Below are positions 54,601 through 62,850 of a stretch of 64,000 nucleotides of DNA, piece after piece. The stretch spans positions 1,077,015-1,141,014 of the forward strand of contig CAUYUJ010021059.1 in assembly GCA_963575745.1 (NCBI GenBank), read 5' to 3'. The position numbers and the translations under genes were made by a program. Source of the DNA: Prorocentrum cordatum. Taxonomy: Eukaryota > Sar > Dinophyceae > Prorocentrales > Prorocentraceae. The notes below the pieces were generated by a model, which saw nothing but the letters and a program-made list of their open reading frames with translations, had not been told where the DNA came from and did not search any database. Numbering within the stretch: position 1 is the stretch's first letter; each line of letters opens with the position of its first letter.

Positions 54601-56000
54601 TGCCGCGCTGCGCTGTAATGTTATGCTATGTTGTGTAATCACATGTTACGTTGCGTTCTGACATTGCATTCGTTGTCATGGTATGTTACTGCGTGGCATG
54701 CTGCGTTACGATATGGTATGTTATGCTATGTTATGCTATGTGGTGCTAGACTGTGATGTGTTGCGTTATGATGTGGTGTGTATGATCCGCTCTGTCATTG
54801 CGTGCGTGGCGTGATATGATATGCTAGTTTGTGTGATCTTATGCGGTGTTCTGTATGATCCGCTCTGTAGTAGCATGCCCTGGTATGCAATAGTATTGTC
54901 ATTTGAAGCTATGTTGTGTGATGCTGTGTTATGTTGTTTTCTGTTATGTCATGTTTCCGTATGTTATGTTATGCTCTATCATGTTATGTTCTGTTCAGTT
55001 CTGTCAGGCTCGGTCGTGTTCGTCGTCGGCGCGAGGCGGGCGGCTCGGGGGATACTCGGTGGACCTGGGGATTTGGCGGCCGTGGTATGCTGAAGATTAG
55101 CCGGGTCGGCGCAAAGCGGGCGTCTCGGGAGATTCTCGGTGGACCTGGGGATCTGGCGGCCGCGGTGTACAGAATGGCCGAGTCGGCGCGAGGCAGGCGT
55201 CTCGAGGGATTCTCGGTGAACCTGAGGATCTGGTGGCCGCAATATGCATGGTGGTCGGGCCGAGAAGTCAGTTCTTGAAATCTAGCGACACCAACCTGTC
55301 AGGTGGGGAAACATGTTGGGATTGAAAACATCGTATCGTCGGAGCAGGTCTGGGAAGGGCTTCGCAAACCCCGGCAGGCAGGCAGCACGGCTGGCGGCCG
55401 CCTTTTTGTTGTGCCCTTCGGCGGTTAGCACAGGACCTGCAGGAGTGGAAACGCGCCAACTCCGCGAAGCGTCAGGCCACCAACGCGCCGATCCAGGGCG
55501 GCTCGGCGGACATCGTCGTCGAGGCGATGATCAAGGCTTGGAGTCGGCTGGGGGTCTGAGGTGGCCCAGCTGGAAATGGGGACAAGCTTCGAGATTCTGG
55601 GTTCGGGCAGGTTGTTTGCCTTCGTCGGTCTCCAGGGGCCGTTTTCGGGCCGCGGGACCGACAGAACCGGATCCAGGGTATTTTGGGAGGGGTCTGAGTG
55701 GATTTTGAGCGGATTTGCCTTGATTCCCCCCTGGCCAATTTTCTCGGGGCCTACCAGCTCAGACCCCCAGGGCCCCCCGAAATCAAGGCCCACCGGAGCA
55801 GCGAGCTGCGACGCCTGGGGTACCAGATGGTGCTGCAGATCCACGATGAGCTCATCTTCGAGGGCCCCGCCGAGAATGCCGACGCCGCGCTCCTGGTTGT
55901 CAAAGACGTCATGGAGCGGCCGTTCCTCGACGGCTGGGAGATGAAGGTGCCGTTGCCCGTGGACGCGAAGGTGGTGGCGACGTGGATGGAAGCCAAGTAG
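42513..56000 (+). CDS. POP: Organellar DNA polymerase, family A (POP type), seven exons, 5' end missing
   Basis: Joined exons 42513-42677, 42888-43286, 43653-43793, 47519-47792, 47993-48774, 55434-55535 and 55788-56000 give about 690 codons in one frame. In plants and protists this family copies mitochondrial and plastid DNA. Exonuclease motifs: DTE (exon 1), HNYAFDRAMF and GFAGDTMHMARL (exon 2), YSTFDTVATW (exon 3). Polymerase motifs: VADYGQLELRVLAH (motif A), RRCAKAVNFGIAYG (motif B) and LQIHDELIFE (motif C). All key acidic and basic residues are present, so proofreading and synthesis should both work. The N terminus with any targeting peptide was not found. Introns are 210, 366, 3725, 200, 6659 and 252 bp. 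Internal exons join without frame breaks, which argues for a live gene. Exon edges are inferred from frame, family conservation and AG acceptors. Confidence 0.9.
42678..42887 (+). other. POP intron, 210 bp, tagged by direct repeats
   Basis: GT-AG intron with AGGTGAT at both edges (42676-42682 and 42886-42892). Its interior is a 12- to 20-nt periodic sequence (GCGTCGATTTAGTATCGACT). Such repeats at intron edges are the expected mark of introner insertion. Confidence 0.7.
42888..43286 (+). CDS. POP: POP exon 2: exonuclease core
   Basis: Starts VICFSVYCGDDVDFGDGPRL and ends KDEVRE. It carries HNYAFDRAMF (motif II Asp) and GFAGDTMHMARLEHS, typical of the POP branch. A start at 42876 is open in frame, but joining AG|GTG at 42888 restores the family sequence NGEVICFS. 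The preferred donor is GAG|GAGTCT (a GA donor), giving REEWIDYS. A canonical alternative, GAA|GTGAGG at 43278, is also in frame and would drop three residues. Confidence 0.88.
43287..43652 (+). other. POP intron, 366 bp, family X-like content
   Basis: Probably a GA-AG intron; AGGAGT occurs at both edges. The interior (43440-43560) resembles the inverted family X copy at 25380-25550: TCCCGACTCTTTCCCGAGGG and TCGGTTTTTCATCTTGAGTC against CTCGACCCCTTCCCGGGGAC and CGGTTTTCCATCCCGAGTC. Confidence 0.65.
43653..43793 (+). CDS. POP: POP exon 3: exonuclease motif III
   Basis: Codes for EWIDYSTFDTVATWKLHECL, then ERRLRRMPWHGG and ends YWRPFAE. YSTFD supplies the last catalytic Tyr/Asp pair. Acceptor CCCAG|GAG; donor GAG|GTCGGA. 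A GTGAGT at 43806 would be a stronger donor, but only the earlier site joins in frame to VLVDIEACG of the next exon without extra residues. Confidence 0.85.
44491..45288. mobile_element. 798-bp inverted-repeat insertion at a satellite TA
   Basis: Left end CTGCGCCGATCCGAAAGTTT; right end AAACTTTCGGGGCGCCGATG, whose reverse complement shares CCGAAAGTTT and GCGCC. TA is present on both sides (44489-44490, 45289-45290). The interior includes about five degenerate 73-nt units (CCGAAAATGAGCAAACGGC, then TAGGACCTCCGCGAAAAAGC type, 44760-45120). No transposase is visible. Confidence 0.65.
45368..45903. mobile_element. 536-bp inverted-repeat insertion at the same satellite TA
   Basis: Left end CCGGGGCGTGAGTTAAAAAC then GACC; right end GGTAGTTTTTTTCGCGCGCG then CGCCGG. 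The reverse complement of the right end, CCGGCGCGCGCGCGAAAAAA then ACTACC, matches with mismatches. TA on both sides (45366-45367, 45904-45905). The sequence is unlike that of the 798-bp insertion. No gene. Confidence 0.65.
46431..46600 (+). repeat. Satellite tail: (GGA)n plus GAGGACCCAACACCACAGGA
   Basis: The 93-bp array ends at about 46400 and is followed by a GGA tract and GGGGCGTTGTCTCTTCGAAA, then CGAGGACCCAACACCACAGG. The same tail, inverted, adjoins array 5 at 51031-51125, so it belongs to the satellite unit. Confidence 0.75.
46601..47518. other. Rest of the 3.7-kb POP intron
   Basis: No gene and no strong repeat apart from a (CA)n tract at 47448-47468. It ends at the acceptor GAGAAG|GTG. 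Confidence 0.6.
47519..47792 (+). CDS. POP: POP exon 4: linker
   Basis: Codes for VLVDIEACGIPIDTAQLQEQ through FQEWIRAEYLEKYPSKQELQ, INLQSSRQMQHLLFG and GGLGLS. This is the region between exonuclease and polymerase domains. The 3' edge is uncertain: TCTG|GAGTAC (GA donor, phase 1) fits the next exon's frame best; a nearby GTACCG is out of phase. Confidence 0.75.
47993..48774 (+). CDS. POP: POP exon 5: polymerase palm and fingers
   Basis: Begins (G)ETILKLSG after CTCTCAG and ends LRGRPRPLP at donor CCC|GTGGCC. It holds DRQGRVHTSLKLNTNTGRLA, NLQQLPALDKDVYKIRQA, VADYGQLELRVLAHMSGSKQ (motif A), PLLKDVFGSERRCAKAVNFG (O helix) and a YEAYPEVRTWQENVK stretch. The frame continues 150 nt past the donor, but that part no longer resembles the family. 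Confidence 0.9.
49930..50960 (+). repeat. Tandem array of about 143-bp units, seven copies
   Basis: Each unit has a TTTGTGGTAGGTTCCGTTGG-type landmark at about 50033, 50168, 50320, 50450, 50578, 50730 and 50886, followed by GGGGCCTC- and TTGGGCCC-rich sequence and a CTCACGAGTTCTCCAAG-type block. Frames across it are not genes. Confidence 0.85.
51020..51540 (-). repeat. 93-bp satellite, array 5, complete unit with head and tail
   Basis: In reverse orientation: tail 51031-51125 (CCATCCTGTGGTGCTGGGTC, then a CT-rich tract), about four units (51130-51475), and head 51480-51540 (GTTGCAATTGCATATGGTTG, GGTCTTTCGCCAAG). At about 520 bp it is the shortest copy that has every part. Confidence 0.88.
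53200..54990 (+). repeat. TATG-rich satellite with a roughly 550-bp super-repeat
   Basis: A/T-richer sequence full of GTTATGCTATG and GGTATGCTCT. A landmark block (TTGTACCTGTGGCCAGGCTG, ACCTCGCCGCGCACGTCGCG at about 53305) recurs at about 53865 (TTGTACCTCTGACCAGTCTG, ACCTCGGCGCGCACGTCGCA), and CTGTGGCACCACG near 53480 recurs at 54030. Base composition differs from the surroundings. Confidence 0.75.
55015..55265 (+). repeat. Three tandem 86-bp units
   Basis: Units share TCGGCGCGAGGCGGGCG, TCTCGGTGGACCTGGGGATC and TGGCGGCCG. They lie about 170 bp before POP exon 6. Confidence 0.9.
55434..55535 (+). CDS. POP: POP exon 6: 34 codons
   Basis: DLQEWKRANSAKRQATNAPI then QGGSADIVVEAMIK. The NAPIQG.SADI block is highly conserved in family A polymerases. 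Acceptor TTAGCACAG|GAC. The donor is AAG|GCTTGG, a GC site; the ATCAAGGC around it recurs exactly at the 3' end of the intron. A stop follows soon after in the unspliced frame. Confidence 0.85.
55536..55787 (+). other. POP intron, 252 bp, GC-AG with ATCAAGGC at both ends
   Basis: The 8-nt sequence ATCAAGGC spans the 5' splice site (55530-55537) and the 3' splice site (55782-55789). This is the clearest introner-like duplication in the gene. Confidence 0.8.
55788..56000 (+). CDS. POP: POP exon 7: motif C and C terminus
   Basis: AHRSSELRRLGYQMVLQIHD then ELIFEGPAENADAALLVVKD and the end PLPVDAKVVATWMEAK, stop TAG at 55998-56000. IHDE is the catalytic motif C. The ending matches the usual C terminus of the POP family, so the gene ends here. 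Confidence 0.92.
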   Translation, partial: AHRSSELRRLGYQMVLQIHDELIFEGPAENADAALLVVKDVMERPFLDGWEMKVPLPVDAKVVATWMEAK

Positions 56001-57120
56001 CACGGACGACCGCCGTGAGCTGGCCGAGGAGCCCCTGGGGCAAGCGCCCCAGACCATCGGCCAGCCCCCGCTCTGCAACGGCTACGCGGAGGGGACCTTC
56101 GCCGGACGGACCTTCCGCGCGGGCCCCCCTCGGGCGTCCTCCCCGCGCTGGTCACGAGTGGCGAACGCATCTGTGTCCCCGCCCTCGCGGTCTGGATTCT
56201 GGGGCGCGATCCCGCGGATACGCGGTCGCACGATTACGCTCTGCGCGTGGCATCCGCGGCCCAGGGGCCCGGCCCGCGAGGCCGTGGACACGGATGTGTC
56301 TCACGCCCACGGACTGGCCTGCGCGTTGTCGGCCTCTTCGGCGGCTTCCGAAAGCCGCGCACCAGAGGTCGCTCCTGCTCGTGGCCGTTCTGCAGCGCGG
56401 AGCCGCGGCGCGCGCAAGCCCACTCGGAGGCGGGATCCGCAGTGGCTCGGATTGCGGGGGGCCCTGGATGGGGCCGTGCCCCCCGCGCGTGCCCTGGGCG
56501 GGCAGAGCGAGAAGAAAAGGGGAACGCGGGCGCCGAGGCAGCCAGGGCGTCGCGTCCGGGCGTCGCGGAGGGAGGGAGAGAAAGACAGAAGGCCCCGCTC
56601 AGCGTCCGTGCGTCGCGGAGGGAGAGAGAGCCGGCCAGAAGCGGAAGATGCCCATACCGCTGCCCTTCCTCTCTCGCCACGGTTGGCTCTGCCTCGAAGC
56701 CCTAGGTCATGGCGCACCCCAGAAGAGGCTCTTGGGGGCAGCGGGCTCGGTATCGTCTTGTCCCCCCAGTCGCCGCGGGCGTTCTGCCACCTTTCCGGGC
56801 CGCCGCGTGGCCCTCCTCACGCACGGCAGCTCGGCGTGGAGGTTGGACGGGCGGTCACCTCGCGGTGTGTTTCCGCGGGTGGGGTGTGCTTCTTGCTCAC
56901 GGCGTCGGACGTCATGGGGTGGTGTCCCGGGGAGGATGGTGGGGGCGGCAGAGGGGGGTGAGGCAAGCCAGGTGCGCTCGCGCCATATCTCACATCCTAT
57001 CCCTCCCTCCCATCCCTTTCCATTGCGCTGACTTGTTCTCTGTCCGCGGACGCGTGTCACCGCCGACCGAAAACAAAAAAACAGTTCCCCGTCGAGTTAT
57101 GCGCACTCGGAAAAAAAGGA
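56001..57120. other. Downstream of POP; dispersed repeat, no gene
   Basis: 56160-56315 is the inverted partner of 21860-22030. At 56555-56640 GCGTCGCGGAGGGAGGGAGA is repeated as GCGTCGCGGAGGGAGAGAGA about 50 bp further on. The remaining frames look like GC-driven open frames. Confidence 0.55.
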
Positions 57121-57137
57121 GAGCTGCACACAAAGAT

Positions 57138-57420
57138 TAAGGAGGAGGAGGAGGTGGCGGGCGAGCAAGAGGATGAGCAGGAGGAGAAGGAGGACGAGGA
57201 GGAAGGACGGCGGAGGACGAACTGGAGTGGACGGAGCGGAAGGAGCATGAAGGAGCAGGAGGACCAGGCGAAGGCGGAGGAGCTGAGCAAGAAGAAAAGA
57301 GGGAGGATGAGGAAGGAGGAGGAGGACGACGACGACGAGGACGAACAGCAGCAGCGGGAATTGGAGCAGAAGGCGGCAGGAGCATGAGAACAAAAGGATG
57401 ACAGAGGAGGGGGAAGAAGG
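57138..57420 (+). repeat. (GGA/GAG)n purine-rich tract
   Basis: Long AGGAGGA-type sequence with GAC and CAG triplets. Glutamate-rich frames here are low complexity. Nothing recognised from 57421 to 58345. Confidence 0.85.
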
Positions 57421-58346
57421 GGCGCGACAACGATGATGAAGAACGCGGATCCAGAAAAGTGGCCCACGCTTGGGCGAGAGAGCCATTCTGGACGACTGGA
57501 GCAAAGCTGAATATGTTGCCCACGCTGCAGCGGGAGCCCCACTATGAAACACCCAGGACAATCGGATTGCACAACAAACATAGGCACTATTACTGTTGAC
57601 CAAGTCTGAATGTAAACAACAGTACGCTGAGAGGGCGGAGCATCTTCCGCACAGAGTCATGGGAGAGAGGACAGCAGTATTCATACTGTATGATTGTGGA
57701 AAGCGGGATGGGGCGGGCGAGGGGTGCGTGGGCGAAAGGGACGGGGAGTCGGGGGAGAAAACGGAAGAGAGCAGAGGATTTTGAAAGACGAGGAGCGGGG
57801 CTGGGCGAGGTCGAGGAGAAATGGGAAAGAGGCAGCGAGGAGGCGGATCACCGAGAACGACAGGGGGGAGGATGGCAAGGGGAACGGGGACGCCGAAGGG
57901 TGAGGAGCGAGAGGGAGGCGGTAATGGGCATGGAAGGGCAGGAAGAGAGGATGTGGATGCAGAGCAATTCCAAGTCATCCGTCGCTTCCCCGTCCTCGAC
58001 CTCGATCTCCCGCTCGTCTCGTCCCCCTCCCTCGACTCGCAGCTCCTTGACCCTTTGACCTCCCCGTGTTCCTTGTCCTTGATTTTCCTATCCTCCTCCT
58101 GTCACTCCCTCTCTCCTTTTTAATTTCTCGTTGATTTCCTTGTCCTCCTCGGCGACTTACTTTGTCCTATCATATGTCTCGTCTGCCGCCTCTTAATCCT
58201 CGTGCTCGTCATTCCTCTTACCATCCTTCCGATTCTTTTCACAGCCCCATCACCCCTTCAGCTATTCATCCACTTCCCCTTCGTCCTCGTCCTCCTCCTT
58301 CTCATCCTCCTCTCCTCCCTACACCGTTTCCAGCATATCATGTTCG

Positions 58347-58563
58347 CATCCTCGCACTCGCTGTTGCCGTCCTCCTACGCTGCCTGATCTCTATCTCTAC
58401 CTTATTTCCTTTCCTATATGTTTACAATCGTGGGAGGGTGGGACCCCCCCCCCCTCATCCTCGCACTCGCTGTTGCCGTCCTCCTACGCTGCCTGATCTC
58501 TATCTCTACCTTATTTCCTTTCCTATATGTTTACAATCGTGGGAGGGTGGGACACCCCCCCCC
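58347..58563 (+). repeat. Perfect 109-bp tandem duplication
   Basis: CATCCTCGCACTCGCTGTTG to GTGGGAGGGTGGGAC followed by a C run occurs twice in succession (58347 and 58456) without differences apart from the C run and one base beside it. A recent event or an assembly artefact. Confidence 0.92.
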
Positions 58564-58564
58564 C

Positions 58565-59090
58565 TTCCAGGCCGGACCTGCCGGAATCCTTGGCTTCTGG
58601 GGCTCCTGGACGCCCCTGCCAAGGGTCCCATGAGACCTCCGGGCTTCTGGAAGTCCCTACCAAGTCGTGCAAACGAGCCGGCGGTAGCCCCAAGAGGGTC
58701 CAACATGGCCCCCTGATGGCCCAAGAAACCTTCCAAACGCCCCAAAGAGCTCCAAGAGGAACCCCCAAGTGGGCCTCCGAATCCCAAACCTGTGCGTTTC
58801 CTATAGGTTTTTGCATTATTTGGGCATTATCGTTTTTTCGACCTACCGACGCCCCAAGAAGGCCCAACAGGCCCCCAACATCGCCCCAGGACAACCCATG
58901 ACTGCCCGAGAAGGCTCCAAGATGGGCGAAGATGCCCCCACGATCCCCGAAGAAGGCCTCAAGACGGACGTTCAGACCGCCACCAGCCCTCCGGCCCCAA
59001 ATGACCCACGAAACTGCCAACAGGCGCCCAAACGCCCCAACCAGGGTTCACGAGGTCCCCAATAAGACTGAACATCAACCAAAAGGGGTT
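58565..59090 (+). repeat. Dispersed 'CCCAAGAGGCCC' module, copy 3
   Basis: CCGGACCTGCCGGAATCCTT, CCCAAGAAACC and CCCAAGAAGGCCC units around a non-repeat middle (58795-58850, TTTGCATTATTTGGGCATTA). More distant than the copies at 15535 and 39812. Confidence 0.6.
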
Positions 59091-59267
59091 CCAAGTTATC
59101 TCCCAAACCAGCAGCATTGTTTCGCGACGACCCCGAGGCGCCTCCCCACAGACCCAAACACATCGAAGAGGCCTTTGACGTACGACCCCGCATTGGCGCC
59201 CTCGTCCAGCATTTCCACAAAATACGTCCGAATCCCAGGTTTGCGACGTTCCCTCCAGGCACGTGGG

Positions 59268-59510
59268 AAGGAGGAGGAGGAGGAGGAGGAGGAGGAAAGG
59301 GAGGAGGATGAGGATGATGATGATGCTGCTGCTGCTGATGATGATGATGATGACGATGATGATAATGACGACGATGATGATGATGAGGAGGAGGAGGAGG
59401 AGGAGGGGCTTGCGCCGTGGATAAGATGAGGCCTCGAGGAGGATGAGGAGCATGAAGACGAGGAGAAGGAGAAGGAGGAGGAGGAGGAGGAGAGAGTAGG
59501 AGGATCGGGC
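59268..59510 (+). repeat. (GGA)n / (GAT)n microsatellite
   Basis: GGAGGA runs, GATGATGATG runs and GGA again. Poly-Asp, poly-Glu, poly-Ser and poly-Ile frames are artefacts. Confidence 0.95.
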
Positions 59511-59594
59511 AATGGCAAGGGGGATCACCACGAGGGGCGGTCACCATTTCCTTCGTGGACCTCAGAACGAAGAAGGGGAAGAGGACACATTTAG

Positions 59595-59820
59595 GGAAGG
59601 ATAACGAATGGCATTATTTTGACCGTATGAGGACCAATCGGTCAAGACGACGAGGAGTTATCGCCATTTTGTATGCTTTATCTTCCTGCCCTTCCGCCGC
59701 GACTTCTGCCTGCATGCCAAACTTCAAGGACCAAGGTGCGTGGCGCGAAGCGCCAACGCATTCTTGTGTGTGCATGTATATATATATATAAATATGTATA
59801 TGTGTGTATGTATATGTGTG
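59595..59820 (+). repeat. Composite dispersed repeat joining two modules
   Basis: 59595-59735 matches 40550-40675 and 59725-59780 matches 16686-16745. The three sites together show that the two segments are parts of one longer repeat. A TATATA/TGTGTA tract follows. Confidence 0.8.
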
Positions 59821-60159
59821 TATCCTTCCTTCCTCCCTATCTACTCCCCCATCTCTTCCATCCAGTCTCTGCCTCCACCGCCTTCCCCACTCTCTGTTCA
59901 TCATTGCTCCTTCCCTCCCTCCATGCCTCGTCATCCTACCCTGCTCCTCCCCCCTTCCCTACCTCCATCAATCCCATCCTACCACCTCTTTGCCTCCTCC
60001 TTCTCATCCCCCCCCCGCCCCACTCTGTTCCGCTGCTTCCCTTGTTCCTTCCAGATAGCTCCATGCACTTCCAGGATGTCGCGGCACCAAGGCGTGTCGG
60101 TAGGGCGGGACGCGCGTTCCGCCGGAGACTTCCTCGGCGCGTATGACCCTGAGCTTGAA

Positions 60160-60770
60160 AGGTGCCGCAGCTTGGGGGAAGACGGAGCGCTGCTCAGTCT
60201 CCAAACAGGGCTCTCGCCCCAGCGCCGCGCGACCGACATTCCGCGCAGAGGTGTGCGGCAGCATTCCAAGTGCTGAGGGCGGGCCGTTTTCAGAAAAGGG
60301 ATCCCGCCGCCTCGGCGCCACGCACCTTCGCCTTTGAAAACTTGCATCCGCGTCAAGGGTGGACGACGGGCCGTTTTCAAAAGGGATCTCTCGCCATAGC
60401 GCCGCACACAGTCGACTTATATTTGGCGGCGAGCGAGGAGGGGGGGACGTGAGAAGGAGAAGGCCTTCTCAGAAGGTTCGGAAGTCCACTGGCCTCCAAA
60501 GAAGTTTTCTAAGCCTTCCCCGGAGACATTTCAGAAGGCACGATGGCGTCTGAGAAGTCCCGCCGCCTTCCGAGAAGGCCTTGTCCTTCTCATTTCCCCC
60601 CTCGCTCGCCAGCGATAAAAGCTTGCAACAGCTTCATGATGGAGGACGGCGCAGTTTCAAAATGAGGCTGCAGCAAGTAGCCCCAGGGAAAGGGGGACTG
60701 GCCGTTTTCAAACATGTGTTCTCGCCTCAGCGCCGAGCACCTTCGCCTCAACAGCGTGAACCAGCCAGAG
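60160..60770 (+). repeat. Degenerate CCGTTTTCAAAAGGGATC repeats, four copies
   Basis: Blocks such as GGGCCGTTTTCAGAAAAGGG, CGCCGCCTCGGCGCCACGCA and CCTTCGCCT recur near 60195, 60283, 60370 and 60700. The first reads CAGTCTCCAAACAGGGCTCT, CGCCCCAGCGCCGCGC. Confidence 0.7.
60425..60616. repeat. Inverted repeat with about 48-bp arms (AAGGCCTTCTC)
   Basis: Left GGCGAGCGAGGAGGGGGGAC, GTGAGAAGGAGAAGGCCTTC (60427-60475); right GAAGGCCTTGTCCTTCTCAT, TTCCCCCCTCGCTCGCC (60573-60611). The inner part has further AGAAGG/CCTTCT elements. Confidence 0.8.
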
Positions 60771-61361
60771 GCATTGAGGATGGCTCTTCTTCAAACTGAC
60801 TTGTTGACTGGAGCTTCGCTGAGCCAGGGCCACGCATGTAGCAGTTGCACCTATTGAAAGCGGCTCATTGCCAAAGTTGGCTATTGTTTCGGGCTTTGTC
60901 GTAGTGCATGGCCGTAAATCTAAACGTGGGCAACAGTTACATATGTTAGGACGGTTTCGTGTCAAAGTTGGGGTTTCGTTTGACATCCCGTTAACGTATG
61001 ACCTTATGTTTTCGCATGTCGTAGTTGTCGCAAAGAAGTTGCAGAGCAGTTCCGTTTCACAGCGGAGCTTCTTGTTTGTATGGTCTCCTGATGTGTAAAG
61101 CAGTCTAGTGTTCAGGGCATGTGGGGCCCGAAGGTTTGGGCCATCTATCCTCGTTGTGGGGCCTGTCTAGACCCAGGCTTCGCAGCGGTAGCGCATGAAG
61201 AAGTGAATGCCTTGAGCCAGCATGAATGAATCCGACATGCATTTTGAGCCAAGATGCTGTCAGCCAAGTGGCCTCGCTATACTAGAGACGCCCCAGGGAG
61301 GCCAAAGGGGGCCCAAGGCTCAGGAGGTCCCCGAGCCAGCCCAATGTGTTTTATTGTGGTT
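60771..61361. other. Stretch without a recognised gene
   Basis: Less GC-rich than most of the window and with short frames only. No repeat identified. Confidence 0.45.
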
Positions 61362-62020
61362 CGGCCTTTGGGCGTCCATGTTATCTCCCTCACTCTCATT
61401 CCCTTCCCTCCCCCCTCCTTCATCCCCCTTTCCTGCTTGTTTTCAGCAATCCTTCCCTGCAGTTGGGAGGTAGGGAGGGGGGGCGGGGGAGGGAGGGGGG
61501 AGGGGGACGGGCTCAGTGAACACGGGGGGGAATGGAGGGAGGGAAATCTGATATCGAAAACTGAAATGTCGATGTGCGGGCCCTGGTGAACCTGGGCCTC
61601 TCGACAATTTTGGGGCGGTTGGGCCCCGCTTAATAAGACCCACGGGGGAGGGGGGCCTTTCAAGGGCCACCCGTCAGATTTAGGAGAGGGTGTCGATGTA
61701 TAGAAAACTGGTTAGGAGTGGGAGTTTGGTGCACCACTACCCTCTCCTGAACTTTTTCGGAGGGCCAGTGAACGGGTCCGAGTGGGAACGATCGACGGGG
61801 GGGCGGTAAGCGAACAACCTCCAGAAGAAGGGTCCGCTGCCCTTCCCTCACTCACTACTGCTCTCCAAACCTCTTTCGATAACCCCCCCCCTCCCTCTCT
61901 TCTGCCCCTCTCCTAATTGCAGGGAAGGGTTCCTGACAACAAACAGAGAGGGGGATTGAGGGGGAGGGCGGAGCAGAGGGAACGAGGGGGAGGAGGGCGT
62001 AGCATGGCCGCCAAAAGGAT
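61362..62020. repeat. Foldback with about 110-bp arms
   Basis: Left arm 61362-61470 (CATCCCCCTTTCCTGCTTGT, TTTCAGCAATCCTTCCCTGC, AGTTGGGAGG) and right arm 61911-62020, whose reverse complement reads CAATCCCCCTCTCTGTTTGT, TGTCAGGAACCCTTCCCTGC, AATTAGGAG. About 75-80% alike by eye. The loop is G-rich and codes for nothing that I recognise. Confidence 0.8.
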
Positions 62021-62640
62021 GGAACAAACCGAACGACTTAACTCCTGTAGTGTCAGAGCCCAACGTATATCCCGTATTGGGTATATGCGTATCGTGCTCA
62101 TCGTGTGTATATGCTGGTGTTCGACACTCGTGCCGCGGCTTGGTAGGCATTGGCGCCGCAAACGCATGAACACTTAAGAATGTGAAGGTGGGCACGGTGC
62201 TTATCTCGCAGCTGGCATACGCGAAATTACGTCCCACATGACAAGGGGAGCCACGGGACGAGCAGAGGGGGCCGCACAATACCCACGACACCGAAGGAGG
62301 GCAGACGACAGCGACAACATTGTTATCCGGTTGAGAAGGGGACCTCCTGATTTGGACGGCCCACTCCTTTTTGAGGAAAAAAGTCTGAAAGGAGTGCTTG
62401 TGTATAGTGTTCCTGGCGTAGTGTAATGAATCGTATGGTTTCCAAGGGCTTGTGGGGAAGAGACTTGGTACGACATGGTGTATTGCACCAGCGTTGGTGT
62501 ATCTTGAGCTGACGCTGGTCCTCCTTCTCCTTAACAGATCCCCCGCACTCTCCTCCCATCTTCCGCACCAGGCACGACTACAACATGATCGCCCACTCCA
62601 TGCATGCACACATGGCTTAGCAGAAACCTAGCTTCCCGTT
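62021..62640. other. Stretch without a recognised gene
   Basis: The minus-strand frame 61848-62609 (253 codons) has no recognisable domain and overlaps the foldback arm. I leave it unannotated. Confidence 0.4.
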
Positions 62641-62850
62641 CCTCAACTCCTCCACTTTCATACTCTCTCCTTTCTCTCTCCGTTTCCGTGTTCTCCTTCT
62701 CCTGTTCTCACATGTGTCCGCCCGTTTTGTTTGTTTTTTCTTTCGCCCCCGTTCCCATGCTCATCCTCATTGTCTTTTTCATATTTCTCCTCCTCCTTCT
62801 CTTCCTCCTCCTCCTCCTCCTCCTCCTTATCCTCCTCCTCCATCCCGATT
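62640..62850 (+). repeat. Pyrimidine-rich (CTC)n tract
   Basis: CTCCTTCTC-type sequence. Nothing is recognised from there to 63480, apart from another C-rich stretch at 63150-63310. Confidence 0.85.

Larger units (their letters stand above)
48775..55433 (+). other. POP intron, 6.7 kb
   Basis: GT-AG (GTGGCC .. AGCACAG). It contains the 143-bp tandem array, satellite array 5, a TATG-rich satellite and three 86-bp units, described separately. The stretches 48775-49920 and 51545-53190 hold nothing that I recognise. Confidence 0.75.

Noticed and set aside
61848-62609. 253-codon minus-strand gene
   Set aside because: No recognisable domain, overlap with a foldback arm, and no supporting context.
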